A DNA stretch of 64,000 nt from Branchiostoma floridae. Its lineage: Eukaryota; Chordata; Leptocardii; Amphioxiformes; Branchiostomatidae. The stretch covers positions 564,752-628,751 of the forward strand of contig NC_049989.1 in the NCBI RefSeq assembly GCF_000003815.2. The letters are read 5' to 3'. The stretch's first letter is position 1. Each line of letters starts with the position of its first letter. Made by a program: the position numbers and the translations under genes. The notes beneath the pieces are model-generated. The model ran no database searches. It saw nothing but the letters and a program-made list of their open reading frames with translations, and was not told the DNA's origin. Shown here piece by piece: positions 23,701 through 35,300 of the stretch.

Positions 23701-25825
23701 GGGTTTAACCGCTGTCGGGACTGGATAGTTTTTTTCCCAAAAAACGAAATTTGAAGGGGGGGGGGGGGGGAGTGACCCTTAACCCCCCAAAAGAAACACT
23801 GTTTACTACAACTGGAAAATGGTGGAATTAAAGGATTTCTTCAATTTTTCTTCAACGAATTACTTTAAGCAATTTTTTTCAAAAGCATCTGTTCCGGAAA
23901 ACAGGAGGACTCCCCAAATTTCAGTTGTCCATTTGGGGATCTTTTTCTTACATGCAAATGCAATACTACTATTTTTACTAGTGGTCTATTTACAGTAAGT
24001 TACAGGCCACTCCCCATATGTGTGATGATGTGGCAGATCCTGTATGGACAATTGTGCCTATGTGCTCAGCAGTGGGCCTAGACTCTAGAGGAAACAATCA
24101 ATTCCAACAAGATACTCTGCTTGACCTGTCTGTAACATCACCAGCTTCATTATGTTCACACAACAATAAGGCAGGTAGCATATTAATATCATATAATATC
24201 ATAACATTGATATTAGCCAATATTGTATAGAAGCTTGTCAAATTTATGTTGAAATTCAGGTAAAAAGAGAAAGCTCTCCACACCTCTGGGAGCTTGTTCA
24301 AGCGTCATCCACTGCAACTCTGAAACAGAGCAAAAAAAGTTATACTCAGTCATAGTGTCATGAGGGACATTCTTTTATACCAGCTATGAAATCTTACAAG
24401 TCTGATTTACATGTAACATTAACTAGATAATTTGGTGGATGGTAGTGTTCGAAAGGAGTACATTGGCTGTTCTAAGGAAGCCAGGACTAGGGTTGGGTAC
24501 CAGTACAGAAAATTCAGGTCCAGGTCCGGTTCAGGTCCAAAGGATCAGGTCCAGGTCCGGACCTGAACCTGGACCTGATTCAGTATGACTCATACCAATG
24601 GTCCATTTCACTACAAAGAAATCTGTTTGGTGGAGTATTAGACTTACACTGGCGTTTTAAAATACTACAACGCTAACTGCACCTGTACGATTGACTGTAC
24701 ACCTTGGTAGAAATTACTATAAACTCTACTCTACTTCAGTCTTGTCATTTTCTTCCAACTGCAAGCGCCAAAACGTGTGAATGCCTGATAAAATGATATG
24801 TTAATTATCTAATCGGTCCAACATCCGGTCAACCTAATTTTTTCAGGTCCGGTTTTTCTGGACCGGTCCAATAAGAAAAACGGGTTTTGTACCGGTACGC
24901 TGTACCGATACCCAGCCCTAGCCAGGACAGAAATTCTTTGGTTTGGTTCATTGAGATCTCCATAAGTGATATGTCACTACTCTTCCTTAACTTCAGATCA
25001 AAAATATTACAAAAGATTTCAATGGCAAAAACGTTACATAACAAATTGAGATTTTGAAATAACAGAAAACAAACATAGAGTGAACTCACAATGACTGATA
25101 ACCATAACATAAGTAAAGGTAATATAAAACAAGATCCAATCATTACTCTAATTTATCCTCTACTGTCACGTACCAACTGTATGCTAAACTTCAGACTTTG
25201 GTCTTAGATTATGATGTGGGCTGTAATTTGAGCTGTTTTGATGATAATCTTCTGGCATGGTCTTTATAAAAATCACTAACATTCTAACGTTAATAATAGT
25301 GGTAATATTAATTCCAATACGCGCCACCATGATTGATACCTTTGATGTCCTGTTGGATTGAGAGGGAAACAAGAAAGGCAACATTTTCGAGAAAACGCTG
25401 CAATGTTTCACTCCAGTTATCGGCTACTCGCACACAAATTATACTGGCAGTACCATAATAGGCTCGCCACTGGCAAAAAAAAAGGTTCGTCCCTAGGCGT
25501 TGCCAAAAAAAAAAGACAGAAAAACTTATGTTCAAGAAGAAGGAAAGAACGTTTGCAACAGCGAAAAAATATGTTTCTCTAGGTTCAAACATGCTGCGTC
25601 AAACATAATGAAACTTTTGGTGGACGTGGCCACACCACAAGTTCTGCAGAACACCTGCTTCTCACCTATTCTCATGTGCGTGCGTTATGAATAAGTAACG
25701 TTATTTTTTGTTATCTGTGTATTAGACCTTACCTCTACCCTGGCGCTGTGGTATTCAGTAGCCGCATGCGTCTGCTGGGGCAGCACGGCTAGGCAGACCG
25801 CGAGAAGTATCATCCACGTCCGCAT
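20718..25825 (-). CDS. SELENOM: Selenoprotein M, thioredoxin-fold ER selenoprotein, 5 exons
   Basis: Coding exons on the minus strand are 25825-25733, 24319-24284, 22598-22578, about 21808-21686 and 20834-20718, all in phase 0. The product is about 121-129 aa, depending on the exon-4 acceptor (21808 or 21784). Exon 1 encodes a signal peptide (MRTWMILLAVCLAVLP then QQTHA) ending in ARVE. Exon 2 opens SCSG, then in-frame UGA, then RLNKLPE, matching the redox CxxU motif and its flank in selenoprotein M. Exon 3 gives VKKFIKQ, exon 4 includes IPGKSPELLLLD, and exon 5 ends GKGEL, resembling an ER-retention tail. Selenoprotein M is an ER-lumen oxidoreductase. The cysteine-rich N-terminal domain of the relative SELENOF is absent. 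A SECIS hairpin downstream confirms the recoding. Exon 4's start is the weak point, with purine-rich acceptors. Confidence 0.93.
21992..22394. mobile_element. MITE-like element, family 4
   Basis: The ends are long inverted repeats: ctaaggccacaccaatttaa with atttcttggttcacgg on the left, mirrored at the right by ccgttaaccaagaaatt and ttggtgtggcctaagg. The terminal match is about 40 bp. The interior is AT-rich with no coding sequence and holds a GTTT microsatellite at about 22280-22304. A lone end of the same family appears at 54725-54768. It sits in intron 3 of SELENOM. Confidence 0.75.
22770..22915 (+). mobile_element. 5S-rRNA-derived SINE-like element
   Basis: The stretch ggaagttaagcaatgtgcgg, then agtacttgg and ccggatgctgtagactg, follows the 3' half of 5S rRNA (internal promoter region through the terminal GGTGCTGTAGGC part) with substitutions. 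Downstream, cggaagggacattaaacggg and gggtccc resemble the body of the tRNA-derived SINE at 9.1 kb. This points to a SINE with a 5S-type head and a shared central domain. It is not a functional 5S gene. The ends are not resolved. Confidence 0.6.
24305..24307 (-). other. SELENOM: In-frame UGA selenocysteine codon
   Basis: The minus strand reads AGT TGC AGT GGA TGA CGC TTG AAC right after a tttcag acceptor, giving S-C-S-G-Sec-R-L-N. The UGA stands where the C-x-x-U redox site of selenoprotein M is expected. The frame stays open on both sides across well-formed introns. A standard gene caller would cut the protein here. Confidence 0.93.
24488..24920. mobile_element. MITE-like element, family 1, copy in SELENOM intron 1
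   Basis: It starts ctagggttgggtaccagtac and ends cggtacgctgtaccgatac then ccagcccta, the inverse. The interior again has ggtccaggtccgg stacks and the aaatctgtttggtggagta segment seen in the other copies. It is non-coding. Confidence 0.8.
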
Positions 25826-26388
25826 GATTGCACCTCACCTGTACAGACTTACCTGTACCTGTACCTGTACCACGGCAGCCCTCCAAACGGAAATGCCAGC
25901 TGTCAACCGGAAACGGAAACTACGGGTACGGAACGTTACAAATCTTTATAGGGGTCGGTGTTTCTTTTTAAAATTTATTAGATATCCATCAGATTCATTA
26001 AATGGCATTTTGCTCTTGAAAATTGATAAATATTAAAAAGACTTTAACTTTCGAGCAACATTTGATGCTCAGAAAATATAGGGTTAGCATTATAAATTAC
26101 ACAAAGCACAAGCACCACATTCACGACAGGTTAACGTTTAACTTAACTTTGCGAGGGTCAACCAGTGTACCTTTTTTTTTAATTTTACATTTTAGTTCGA
26201 TAAATTGATTCTAACTTGAAAAGAAAAATACTACTTAGCTAGATAGACTGTTTTCATACTATATATATTTTTAAATGACATTTTTATAAAAGAAAATTAT
26301 AACTAATTTTCTGTTTCCCCCCTACAATGTTGCAAATATGGAACAGCTCATCCTTCCCATCATGCAGTTGGATTAAGCATCAAGCATC
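25826..26388. promoter_or_regulatory. Bidirectional intergenic region between SELENOM and PRPF19
   Basis: Only 563 bp separate the start codons of two divergent genes, so both promoters and 5' leaders must lie here unless there are further upstream exons. It contains overlapping acctgtacctgtacc units next to the SELENOM start (about 25838-25870) and an AT-rich middle with a TATATATA run near 26263. No CpG-rich block or clear core-promoter motif can be defended. Confidence 0.45.
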
Positions 26389-29300
26389 ATGGCGCTCATC
26401 TGTTCAAGTAAGTCTCTCACTTTTGTCAACTTTCTTGCAATTTTTCTGCATGATACATCCATTATAAGTAGTAGAGCAAGCTGGCTAATTGTCTTTGATA
26501 TTTTATACTAATTGTCAGTACTATATTTACAAGGACATCGTAGTATTTGCTGATACCTGACGTGCTTGGTTTAGTCACGTTGTGATCACGTTTCCCAGTA
26601 ACATTTAGTTAGGTAGGGCTTTGTACCTAAATACCTGTGCCTGTAGTCCTGTACTATGCCTATAAGATTTTTTTTGGTACAGGTGTAACCTGTGCCTCTA
26701 CCTAAACAAACTATATCACTATTGAACACCACTTTTTGAGACTAAAGATATTAAGTAATTCCAAATCAAACATGACAATTGTGATCATTGTGCAGTTGAA
26801 AAGCACCTCCTTGTGAAAACTAAGAAAACTTTGTTTTGATGTTCGAATATGTAAATCCTCATAAATAGATGACAATTTCTCACTAGATAAGACAGTTGGC
26901 TACATTTATAACAGATAATTGATCAAACTTGTTTAGGTACAGGTAAAGGTCCGGACCTGTATGTATCTAAACCAGTGTACCTGTATTTAAAATTTCTTCT
27001 AAGGTACACAGCTCTAGTTGTCAGAGAATGGACCTCTCCCATTACAGTCAAAGTAAAACTGAAAATAAATTCATATAAAATACACAAAACAGTTACATGT
27101 ACTAGTATGGTATGAATACATAGTCATACCAATTGGGGTAATATTACAAAGGGCAATAGATTATGCATTCCTATGTAATTGATATTTGACCATAACTGTC
27201 ACGTTTCTGAAGTTAGTGTAACAGAATAAAGTAGATTCCATGGTATATGTTCATATGTGTTGCTCCTTTTTATTGCTGTCCCTTGAAGTTTCCAATGAAG
27301 TCCCGGAGCACCCAGTGGTCTCACCCATCTCCGGACATGTGTTTGAGCGGCGGCTGATTGAGAAGTTCGTGTCGGAGAATGGAACAGACCCAATGAATGG
27401 AGAGCCTCTCAGTTCTGACCAACTGGTAGAGATAAAAGGTGAGTTTTTATTGGTCAGCCACTTAGCAACAGAGTGAAGTAAGAGTATTTGGCTTGTCTGT
27501 TTGTGTGTGTTTCTGCTGTAACTGTTTAAGTTGCACCAAGCAAAAAGTGGTTGCAATGTGCAAGTGGGTATTTTACACGCTGCATTAGGCCATACCAACT
27601 TAAATTTATGGGTGACATCCCCAGGACACCCTAAAAACTAATGTGCATGGGCATTAGATTCTGCAAAAAATATGTTTCTAAACCTCAGGACTAAACATCC
27701 AGACCAGTCTTTCCCAGGAACACACATTCATGCAGTCGTTTGCTATTGGGGTAGGTACTCCTTAATAATACATGAATAAGGGTTAAACTTAAAGTCTTCA
27801 ATATAGGCGTGATTATTTGGCGAAGGTATGTGTTCCTGGCACTCTAGTTTCAATGTCATGTGGACTAACGGTACCGGTGTACTGATATGTCTTTATTCTC
27901 AGTGCAACCCACAGTGAAGCCGCGCCCACCGTCAGCCACCAGTATCCCAGCCATTCTGAAGGCCTTACAAGATGAGTGGGATGCCTGCATGCTGCACAGT
28001 TTCACACTCAGGCAGCAACTGCAGACTACTCGCCAAGGTAGGAGCCGTACTTCACATTCTTCACACACCACACAGTCTCACATTCTTCACACCACACACA
28101 GTCTCACATTCTTCACACCACACACAGTCTCACATTCTTCACAGCACACACAGTCTCACATTCTTCACAGCACACACAGTCTCACATTCTTCACACCACT
28201 CACAGTCTCACATTCTTCACACCACACACAGTCTCACATTCTTCACAGCACACACAGTCTCACATTCTTCACAATTTTTTTATGAGGACGGCCTCTGGTT
28301 GCGTTCAAGCCGTCCAAAACGAAATGAGACCGTCATTGGACGGGTGGACGCCCCTCTGGCGGAAACACTGGTCTCACATTCTCCACACCACACACAGTCT
28401 CACATTCTTCACACCACACACAGTCTCACATTCTTCACACCACTCACAGTCTCACATTCTTCACACCACACACAGTCTCACATTCTCCACACCACACACA
28501 GTCTCACATTCTTCACACCACACACAGTCTCACATTCTCCACACCACACACAGTCTCACATTCTTCACACCACACAGTCTCACATTCTCCACACCACACA
28601 CAGTCTCACATTCTTCACACCACACACAGTCTCACATTCTTCACACCACACACAGTCTCACATTCTCCACACCACACACAGTCTCACATTCTCCACACCA
28701 CACACAGTCTCATACCACTCTTTGTTTTACCAGCTGCATTGTAACCAGCTCCAATTTTGGTATGTTTTCTTGTTTGTAGAGTTGTCTCACGCCCTGTACC
28801 AGCATGATGCAGCATGTCGTGTGATCGCACGCCTGACTAAAGAGGTGACGGCAGCGCGTGAGGCCCTGGCAACCCTGAAGCCCCAGGCTGGGATCGCTGT
28901 CCCCGCCCCTTCAGTCCCCGCAGTGGCGCAGCCTGCAGCTGCAGCAGAACCCATGGAGATGGCTGCAGAACCCGGGGAGGAAGGCATGACTGAAGAGATC
29001 ATACAGAAGGTTGGATGTATTACTGTTTCCAGTAGGGAATACACTGATTTCGCTGGTGTGTTATTCTTACCTTTTCTGTCATTTTGGCAATGCCTCAGGG
29101 CAAACCTATTGTGTGCAAGTAGCTTGACAAAAGGCAAATTACTGGCAAACACTTAAATTTTTCTCAGGGCTACAAATAACTAAATTGAAAGCCTTAGAAA
29201 TTTGAGATAAATGGGAGTGTCACAATTGCATTCATTGTTTTACTTCAATCACTGGCATAAATGGCAGTGAAAATGACTTCTATAAGTTAGCATAACGGCC

Positions 29301-32300
29301 CTGGCTTCTACTTCAGTCTTGTGCTTTTTGCTAAATGCCCACTATTAGATTGGCTGCCTGCATGCATGGGACCCTTCTGGGTGGTGCAGAGAAGCAATGG
29401 ACCACTTGAGTGCCCTTTTTCCCCATCAAGTATTGCGCAATTCCAGCTATCTATGCCGAGAAGTTGTGATGTTTATTTCGACTGATGAAATACTTAGCAC
29501 AATACTGTGACTATTAGTTATCTTGTAGCAAAATAGAAGAAAGAAAAAACTCTGACGTTGCCTTAGCAGCACAGCTTACGTTTAGAAGGGGAGGGGGCTT
29601 ACTCTCCAAACAGATGTTGATAAGAAAAATCGTGACCTTTTCATTATGTGTCCAGTCATTCAATACCTTCTACCACCATTGTATTCTCACAATTATTTCA
29701 ACTGCGTTGCTAGCTTTTTAAAAAGCATTTGTTGTTTCTCCATAGCTGCAAGACAAGGCAGCAGTGCTGACTGCAGACAGGAAGAAGCGTGGTAAGAAGG
29801 TACCAGAAGAACTGATGCCAGCAGAAAACTTGTCCAACTTCAAGCAACAGGCATCACATCCGGTAAGCTGCCTTTTGGGGGAAGGTCTTGGGGCTCGTGT
29901 GATTGTGATTGTTCATTAAGTCTTGTCAGTCTGGATGGTTAAACATGACAGTAGTCGTGTGGACTGAAATTGTGAACATCTGGCATAAATGTTATTAAGA
30001 GCTTTCAATTCAGTCCTTATTTGAATGTGTCAGGTGAATATAAAATTTGTATGGTGCAAAGAACTTGACTTGAGCCCTGGCAAGTTGACGAAATTTCAAA
30101 CAAATTTGTGATCTAGTAAAATTCAATCTGAAATTTCATCATTGTGTAGCGATTGCAGGACAATTGTAACTTTTCTGTTTACAACATCATGATTTGTATC
30201 TAAATCTACTTGTGTTTTTTCCTTTGTGTTTAAGTACAATCAGGGCTCAAAATACCCTTTTTGGTCAACTTGTTACTTGCACCAGAAGAAAACTACTTGC
30301 ACAACTTAAGATAGTGGACTAAATATTTAGTATTAAACCTTTATCTCCTCTTCTGAAAATGTGCAAATGAACATGTCAGGCTGAGTGAAAGGGGATACAT
30401 GAAGACCACATATTTGGATATTTGTTTTTCCATGGTGCATTTTATTTTTGGTTTTGAATGGTACAAACAGTTTCATAAAGAGGTGAATTTAGGCTTGTTG
30501 AAAAACAAATTAATGTCTACAACTCGATAAGATTCATTCTTTTTATTAGATTTCTTCTGAACACTTCGAGTGACATCCATTACTGGAATAAAGTGTTATC
30601 ACAACCCAATACAAATACATGTAACTGGAAAAAACAGTTTAACATATCAAAGTCACTACTTGTATGCGAATGTGACTCACATGCAAATCAAGGTAAGACA
30701 ACACCATAGGAACTGTAAGCATTGTAGAGATGGAATTGTGTTTAGATATTGTTTACCTTGATGTCTAACCTCCATGAACAAATTTGGGCTTTTTTTTATT
30801 CAGGGTTATTTTACCTTTCATAGATTAGCCTTATTGAACTATAGTCATGTACCAGTAAATGCCATACTTTGTGCCTTGTACAATTATTGGTAATGTTACG
30901 ATGCCCCTGTTCAGGGTCTGCACAGTGCCAGTATCCCAGGGATCCTCTCTATGGACATCCACACTGCAGACACCTCCAAGATTCTCACAGGTAAGCACAA
31001 CTCCACAGTGTGGGATCCCCAGTACTGTCAGGGACATCACTGCTGTAGAGAAAGTCCAGTTTAGTGCCGCCAATTGGATTTGCCACAGTTTCATTCCTTT
31101 AAAAGGAGATTTTATTAAATTAAAAGCTTTTATAGCACAGAAACAGACCAGATATTCAGGGGACACCTTCTGTAACACGTTTGTTGTGGTGGATTTAGTA
31201 CTTGTCACGAAAGGGCCGATATTCTGTGGGAATCCCTGAGGCAAGTTCTCCAAAAAGACAACCTGACAAGTAGATTTTGTATGTTTTGTCAACCTCCATT
31301 TATGAGGCTTTCCATCAATGAGTTTTCTTGAAATTTAGGATTCATAAATGACAGACCGATCTGAACATATACGTAACAAGATGATGAAGATCTGTGCAGC
31401 ATGGACAACTCACCAGAGTGAGCTTTAATGCCGCTGCGCACTCCTGATGATACATGTTCCTTATCTTTAGACAAAAAGAACTGCTGTCTCATTTATCTTA
31501 GTCATGTTGTGTAGAAAATAAAGGGTATGTACTAATTTTGTGTGTATAAAACAGACCTGTTGGTAGCTGTGACCAGTAGAGTGTTGGTTCAGGAGCGGAT
31601 ACTATTTTCTACACAGGTGGTGCCGACAAAAATGCCGTCGTGTTTGACAAAGAGAGCGAACAGGTGGTCTGCATCCTCAAGGGTCACCGACAGAAGGTTA
31701 ACAATGTGCTGTACCATCCTTCAGAGGTAAGGTTAACAATGTGCTGTACCATCCTTCAGAGGTAAGGTTAACAATGTGCTGTACCATCCTTCAGAGGTAA
31801 GGTTAACAATGTGCTGTACCATCCTTCAGAGGTAAGGTTAACAATGTGCTGTACCATCCTTCAGAGGTAAGGTTAACAATGTGCTGTACCATCCTTCAGA
31901 GGTAAGGTTAACAATGTGCTGTACCATCCTTCAGAGGTAAGGTTAACAATGTGCTGTACCATCCTTCAGAGGTAAGGTTAACAATGTGCTGTACCATCCT
32001 TCAGAGGTAAGGTTAACAATGTGCTGTACCATCCTTCAGAGGTAAGGTTAACAATGTGCTGTACCATCCTTCAGAGGTAAGGTTAACAATGTGCTGTACC
32101 ATCCTTCAGAGGTAAGGTTAACAATGTGCTGTACCATCCTTCAGAGGTAAGGTTAACAATGTGCTGTACCATCCTTCAGAGGTAAGGTTAACAATGTGCT
32201 GTACCATCCTTCAGAGGTAAGGTTAACAATGTGCTGTACCATCCTTCAGAGGTAAGGTTAACAATGTGCTGTACCATCCTTCAGAGGTAAGGTTAACAAT

Positions 32301-35300
32301 GTGCTGTACCATCCTTCAGAGGTAAGGAATGGTGATTTATGAACAGAGCTATTTATGATACTAAAAGTATTCACACAGGTACCTATATAATGATGAAGTT
32401 TGCTATAATTTGAGATTCACCATGATTGATTAGTTGAGAATTAAGGAGTTCACCAATGCTTTTTCTGTAGAACCTGGTGTTCACAGCATCACCAGACTCA
32501 ACCATTCGAGTATGGGGGGTGCCTAGTGGACAGTGCAGTAACATCATCCAGGCACATGATGGCGCTGTTACCGGCATCTCACTTCATGCCACAGGAGACT
32601 TCCTTCTGTCAGCCTCAGAGGACCAGGTAAGATGATGTTTCTGTTACAAACAAACAGCATCAATGTTTGTATCCTCAATTTGTACTTTGCAACAGTAGGA
32701 TTAAATTCCACATGGAGGTGAAAATGTCTAAGTGACATCCTTGTGGTTAGAAATCTAGAGTAGAGAAGACATTTAGCAATTTCTCTATGCCAAGATCTGT
32801 TCTGCAAACTAAGTTCAGCGAGATAACCTCCCTCAGAAAACCTAGTTCAGATTAGTGTGGGCTGAACGCCAGCCAGAGTCCACAATGCCCAGGTCAGTAT
32901 GGCAAGGAAATGTAAGTTTTATCTGGCCTGGCGTTGATTCGCGATTTTCCACATGGGCTAAGGTTCTCTATGTAAGGGAAATGAGTTAGCCAGGAGAAGG
33001 AGTTACACTGCCACTAAAGCTTGCTTGATTTCCAAACCATGTCCTAGTGGTCACCTCTTCAAGCCAGTTACTTTTTCTCGGTTCTGAAAAGATATCTCAT
33101 AGATGGAAGTATTAAGCAACCTTCCCAAGATGACCACCCGTCCAATGAGGACACAGTCATGTTTTATGGTTACCGGACAGGGTCCCAATCCCTGCTAATG
33201 GCAGACACCAATTTTCCAAATTTGGGTGGGCACCATTACAGTGTACCGAAACAAAACCGATTTTTCTTGTTGAACCGGTCCAGAAAAAACAGACGTGAAC
33301 CAGTGGACCGGAAGATTCGAAATAAAAGACATTATACAGGCAAGTAGACGAGAGTTGATAGTCATTTTTACCAAGTTAGGCCACAGCAAGTAGATTTTGT
33401 GGATGATATCTGCACGCTCATTAATTTTGGCCTCATTTCAGAAAAAGTTTTTTCTTTAAGGTAGACCAAAATGGGTAGATAGGTTGTGTAGTAAACTAAT
33501 CATTGTATGTAGAATTGACACTAGATAGGTAGCCTTGGCCTTGACACTTGCAGGATAGTTGTAAGAAAGGCCCCAATATGAAAACCATAAGTGTAGTTGA
33601 CAACATGATTGGTGATGTACCAGTCTACAACACTTTCTTAAACTAGTTCGCTTCTTCAATACAGGAATGAATGCCTTGTTGGTTGTGATGCCACATTTTG
33701 CCACTTCAATTATATTCAATATTTATTGTGTCGACTTTTTTTTGCCAACTTGTTTTTTTACCCTTCTTGTTTTTATTGTTGCCCTATCTCATTATTTTGG
33801 CAGTTTGCAGAGGAAAGTAGAATAGTCCTGCTAGTCTTGCTGCCATTTTAGTGTTTTGTCGAGCACAGTTTTGAAATTCAGAAATGGCAGTCCAATCTTA
33901 ACTTATTCCCAAACAAAATGATCCAGATTTGTACAGCATGTCCAGAATGGGCTATATTGACAATAAACACTTCCAATGACATGCCACTGAATTTTTTTGT
34001 TCCCAGTTAGTCGTCTTGAGCAGGTTCGACTGAACTTAGAGATGAGATATTTCCAGTTGTTGACTACGTGTTTGTGTTTCAGTTCTGGGCGTTCTCAGAC
34101 GTGCGGACAGGTCGTGTGCTGACTAAGGTCACTGATGAGTCCAGTAAGACATGTAAGTGTCTGTCTTGTGGAGACTTAAACTAGAATTCCACGAACCCAT
34201 ACCTTGGCCAAATTATTTTACCTTTACAACTGGTGTATTAAATGTGTTTGTCATGTCTTTTCAAGGTCTTATGAAGATCTACCCACATACTAAATATCAA
34301 CATAATCCATCCAGGCGTTCTCCAGTTATGCTGGTCTTCTACAAACACACACACACATACAAACGCTACTGAAAATATAACCTTGGCGAAGAAATAACTA
34401 CTGGGTGTGCTACAAACTGTCTCATTGTGTGCTTAAGTAATGTTGGCAGCTACAGAGTAGCCTTGCTGGTCAAGCTTAAAGACAATGTCCGGAATAGATT
34501 GCTAATACTGATAAACTGATACATGTACATGTATGGTCTTATTGATATCAGTATGTACTCCTACTGCTCGTCTGTTGTTGTTCTGACAATGGAAGTTAAT
34601 ATTGACCTTGAAGCAGCACATTATCCTGTTGTGGAATTCAAAGTTGGTTAAAGTAAGCTTTAATTGATCACTGTCAATCCACACCTTCCCCACTCCCTCT
34701 CACTCACTTTCGGTTTTTGTCTGTTGTTCCTCCCCAGCGCTGACTTGTGCCCAGTTTCACCCTGATGGCCTGATCTTCGGCACGGGGACAGACGACAGTC
34801 AGGTCAAGATCTGGGACCTGAAGGAGAGAACTAACGTCGCCAACTTTCCAGGTAAAGACTTTCACTAAGTTGTCACATTTCCACTTGGACAGTACTTCAA
34901 GCAACTAGTCCTTGACCAAATCCTACCCCGCTGCTATTCCTAAAAGGTGTACACCGTACACTTCCATATAAAAGGAAAGATCGGCCTACAGGCTGCTTTT
35001 CATTGAGGTCATAAGGGAAGAGATCAGGGTCAGATGAAATATAACAGAGATACATGTTACGTCCTAATTGGCTTGTTCTTTCTTTATTTTCAGGACACTC
35101 TGGTCCCATCACTGCCATTGCCTTTTCTGAGAACGGCTACTACCTGGCTACTGCTGCAGATGACTCCATGGTTAAGCTCTGGGATCTGAGGAAACTGAAA
35201 AACTTCAAGACTATTTCACTGGATGAGCGTTATGAGGACAGATACGAGGTTTGTAGTCCAATCAAATAGCTCATGGAACCATTCTAACTTTGATGAAGGG

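Noticed and set aside
27972-29156. Long open frame of 394 codons, His/Ser/Thr-rich
   Set aside because: It runs through the 26-bp minisatellite of PRPF19 intron 3 and over exon 4. The unit has no stop and a length that cycles all frames, so openness is automatic. The PRPF19 exons on both sides have proper splice sites.
31542-31730. 62-codon frame overlapping PRPF19 exon 7
   Set aside because: It is a shifted frame; the WD40 frame of exon 7 joins both neighbours in phase.
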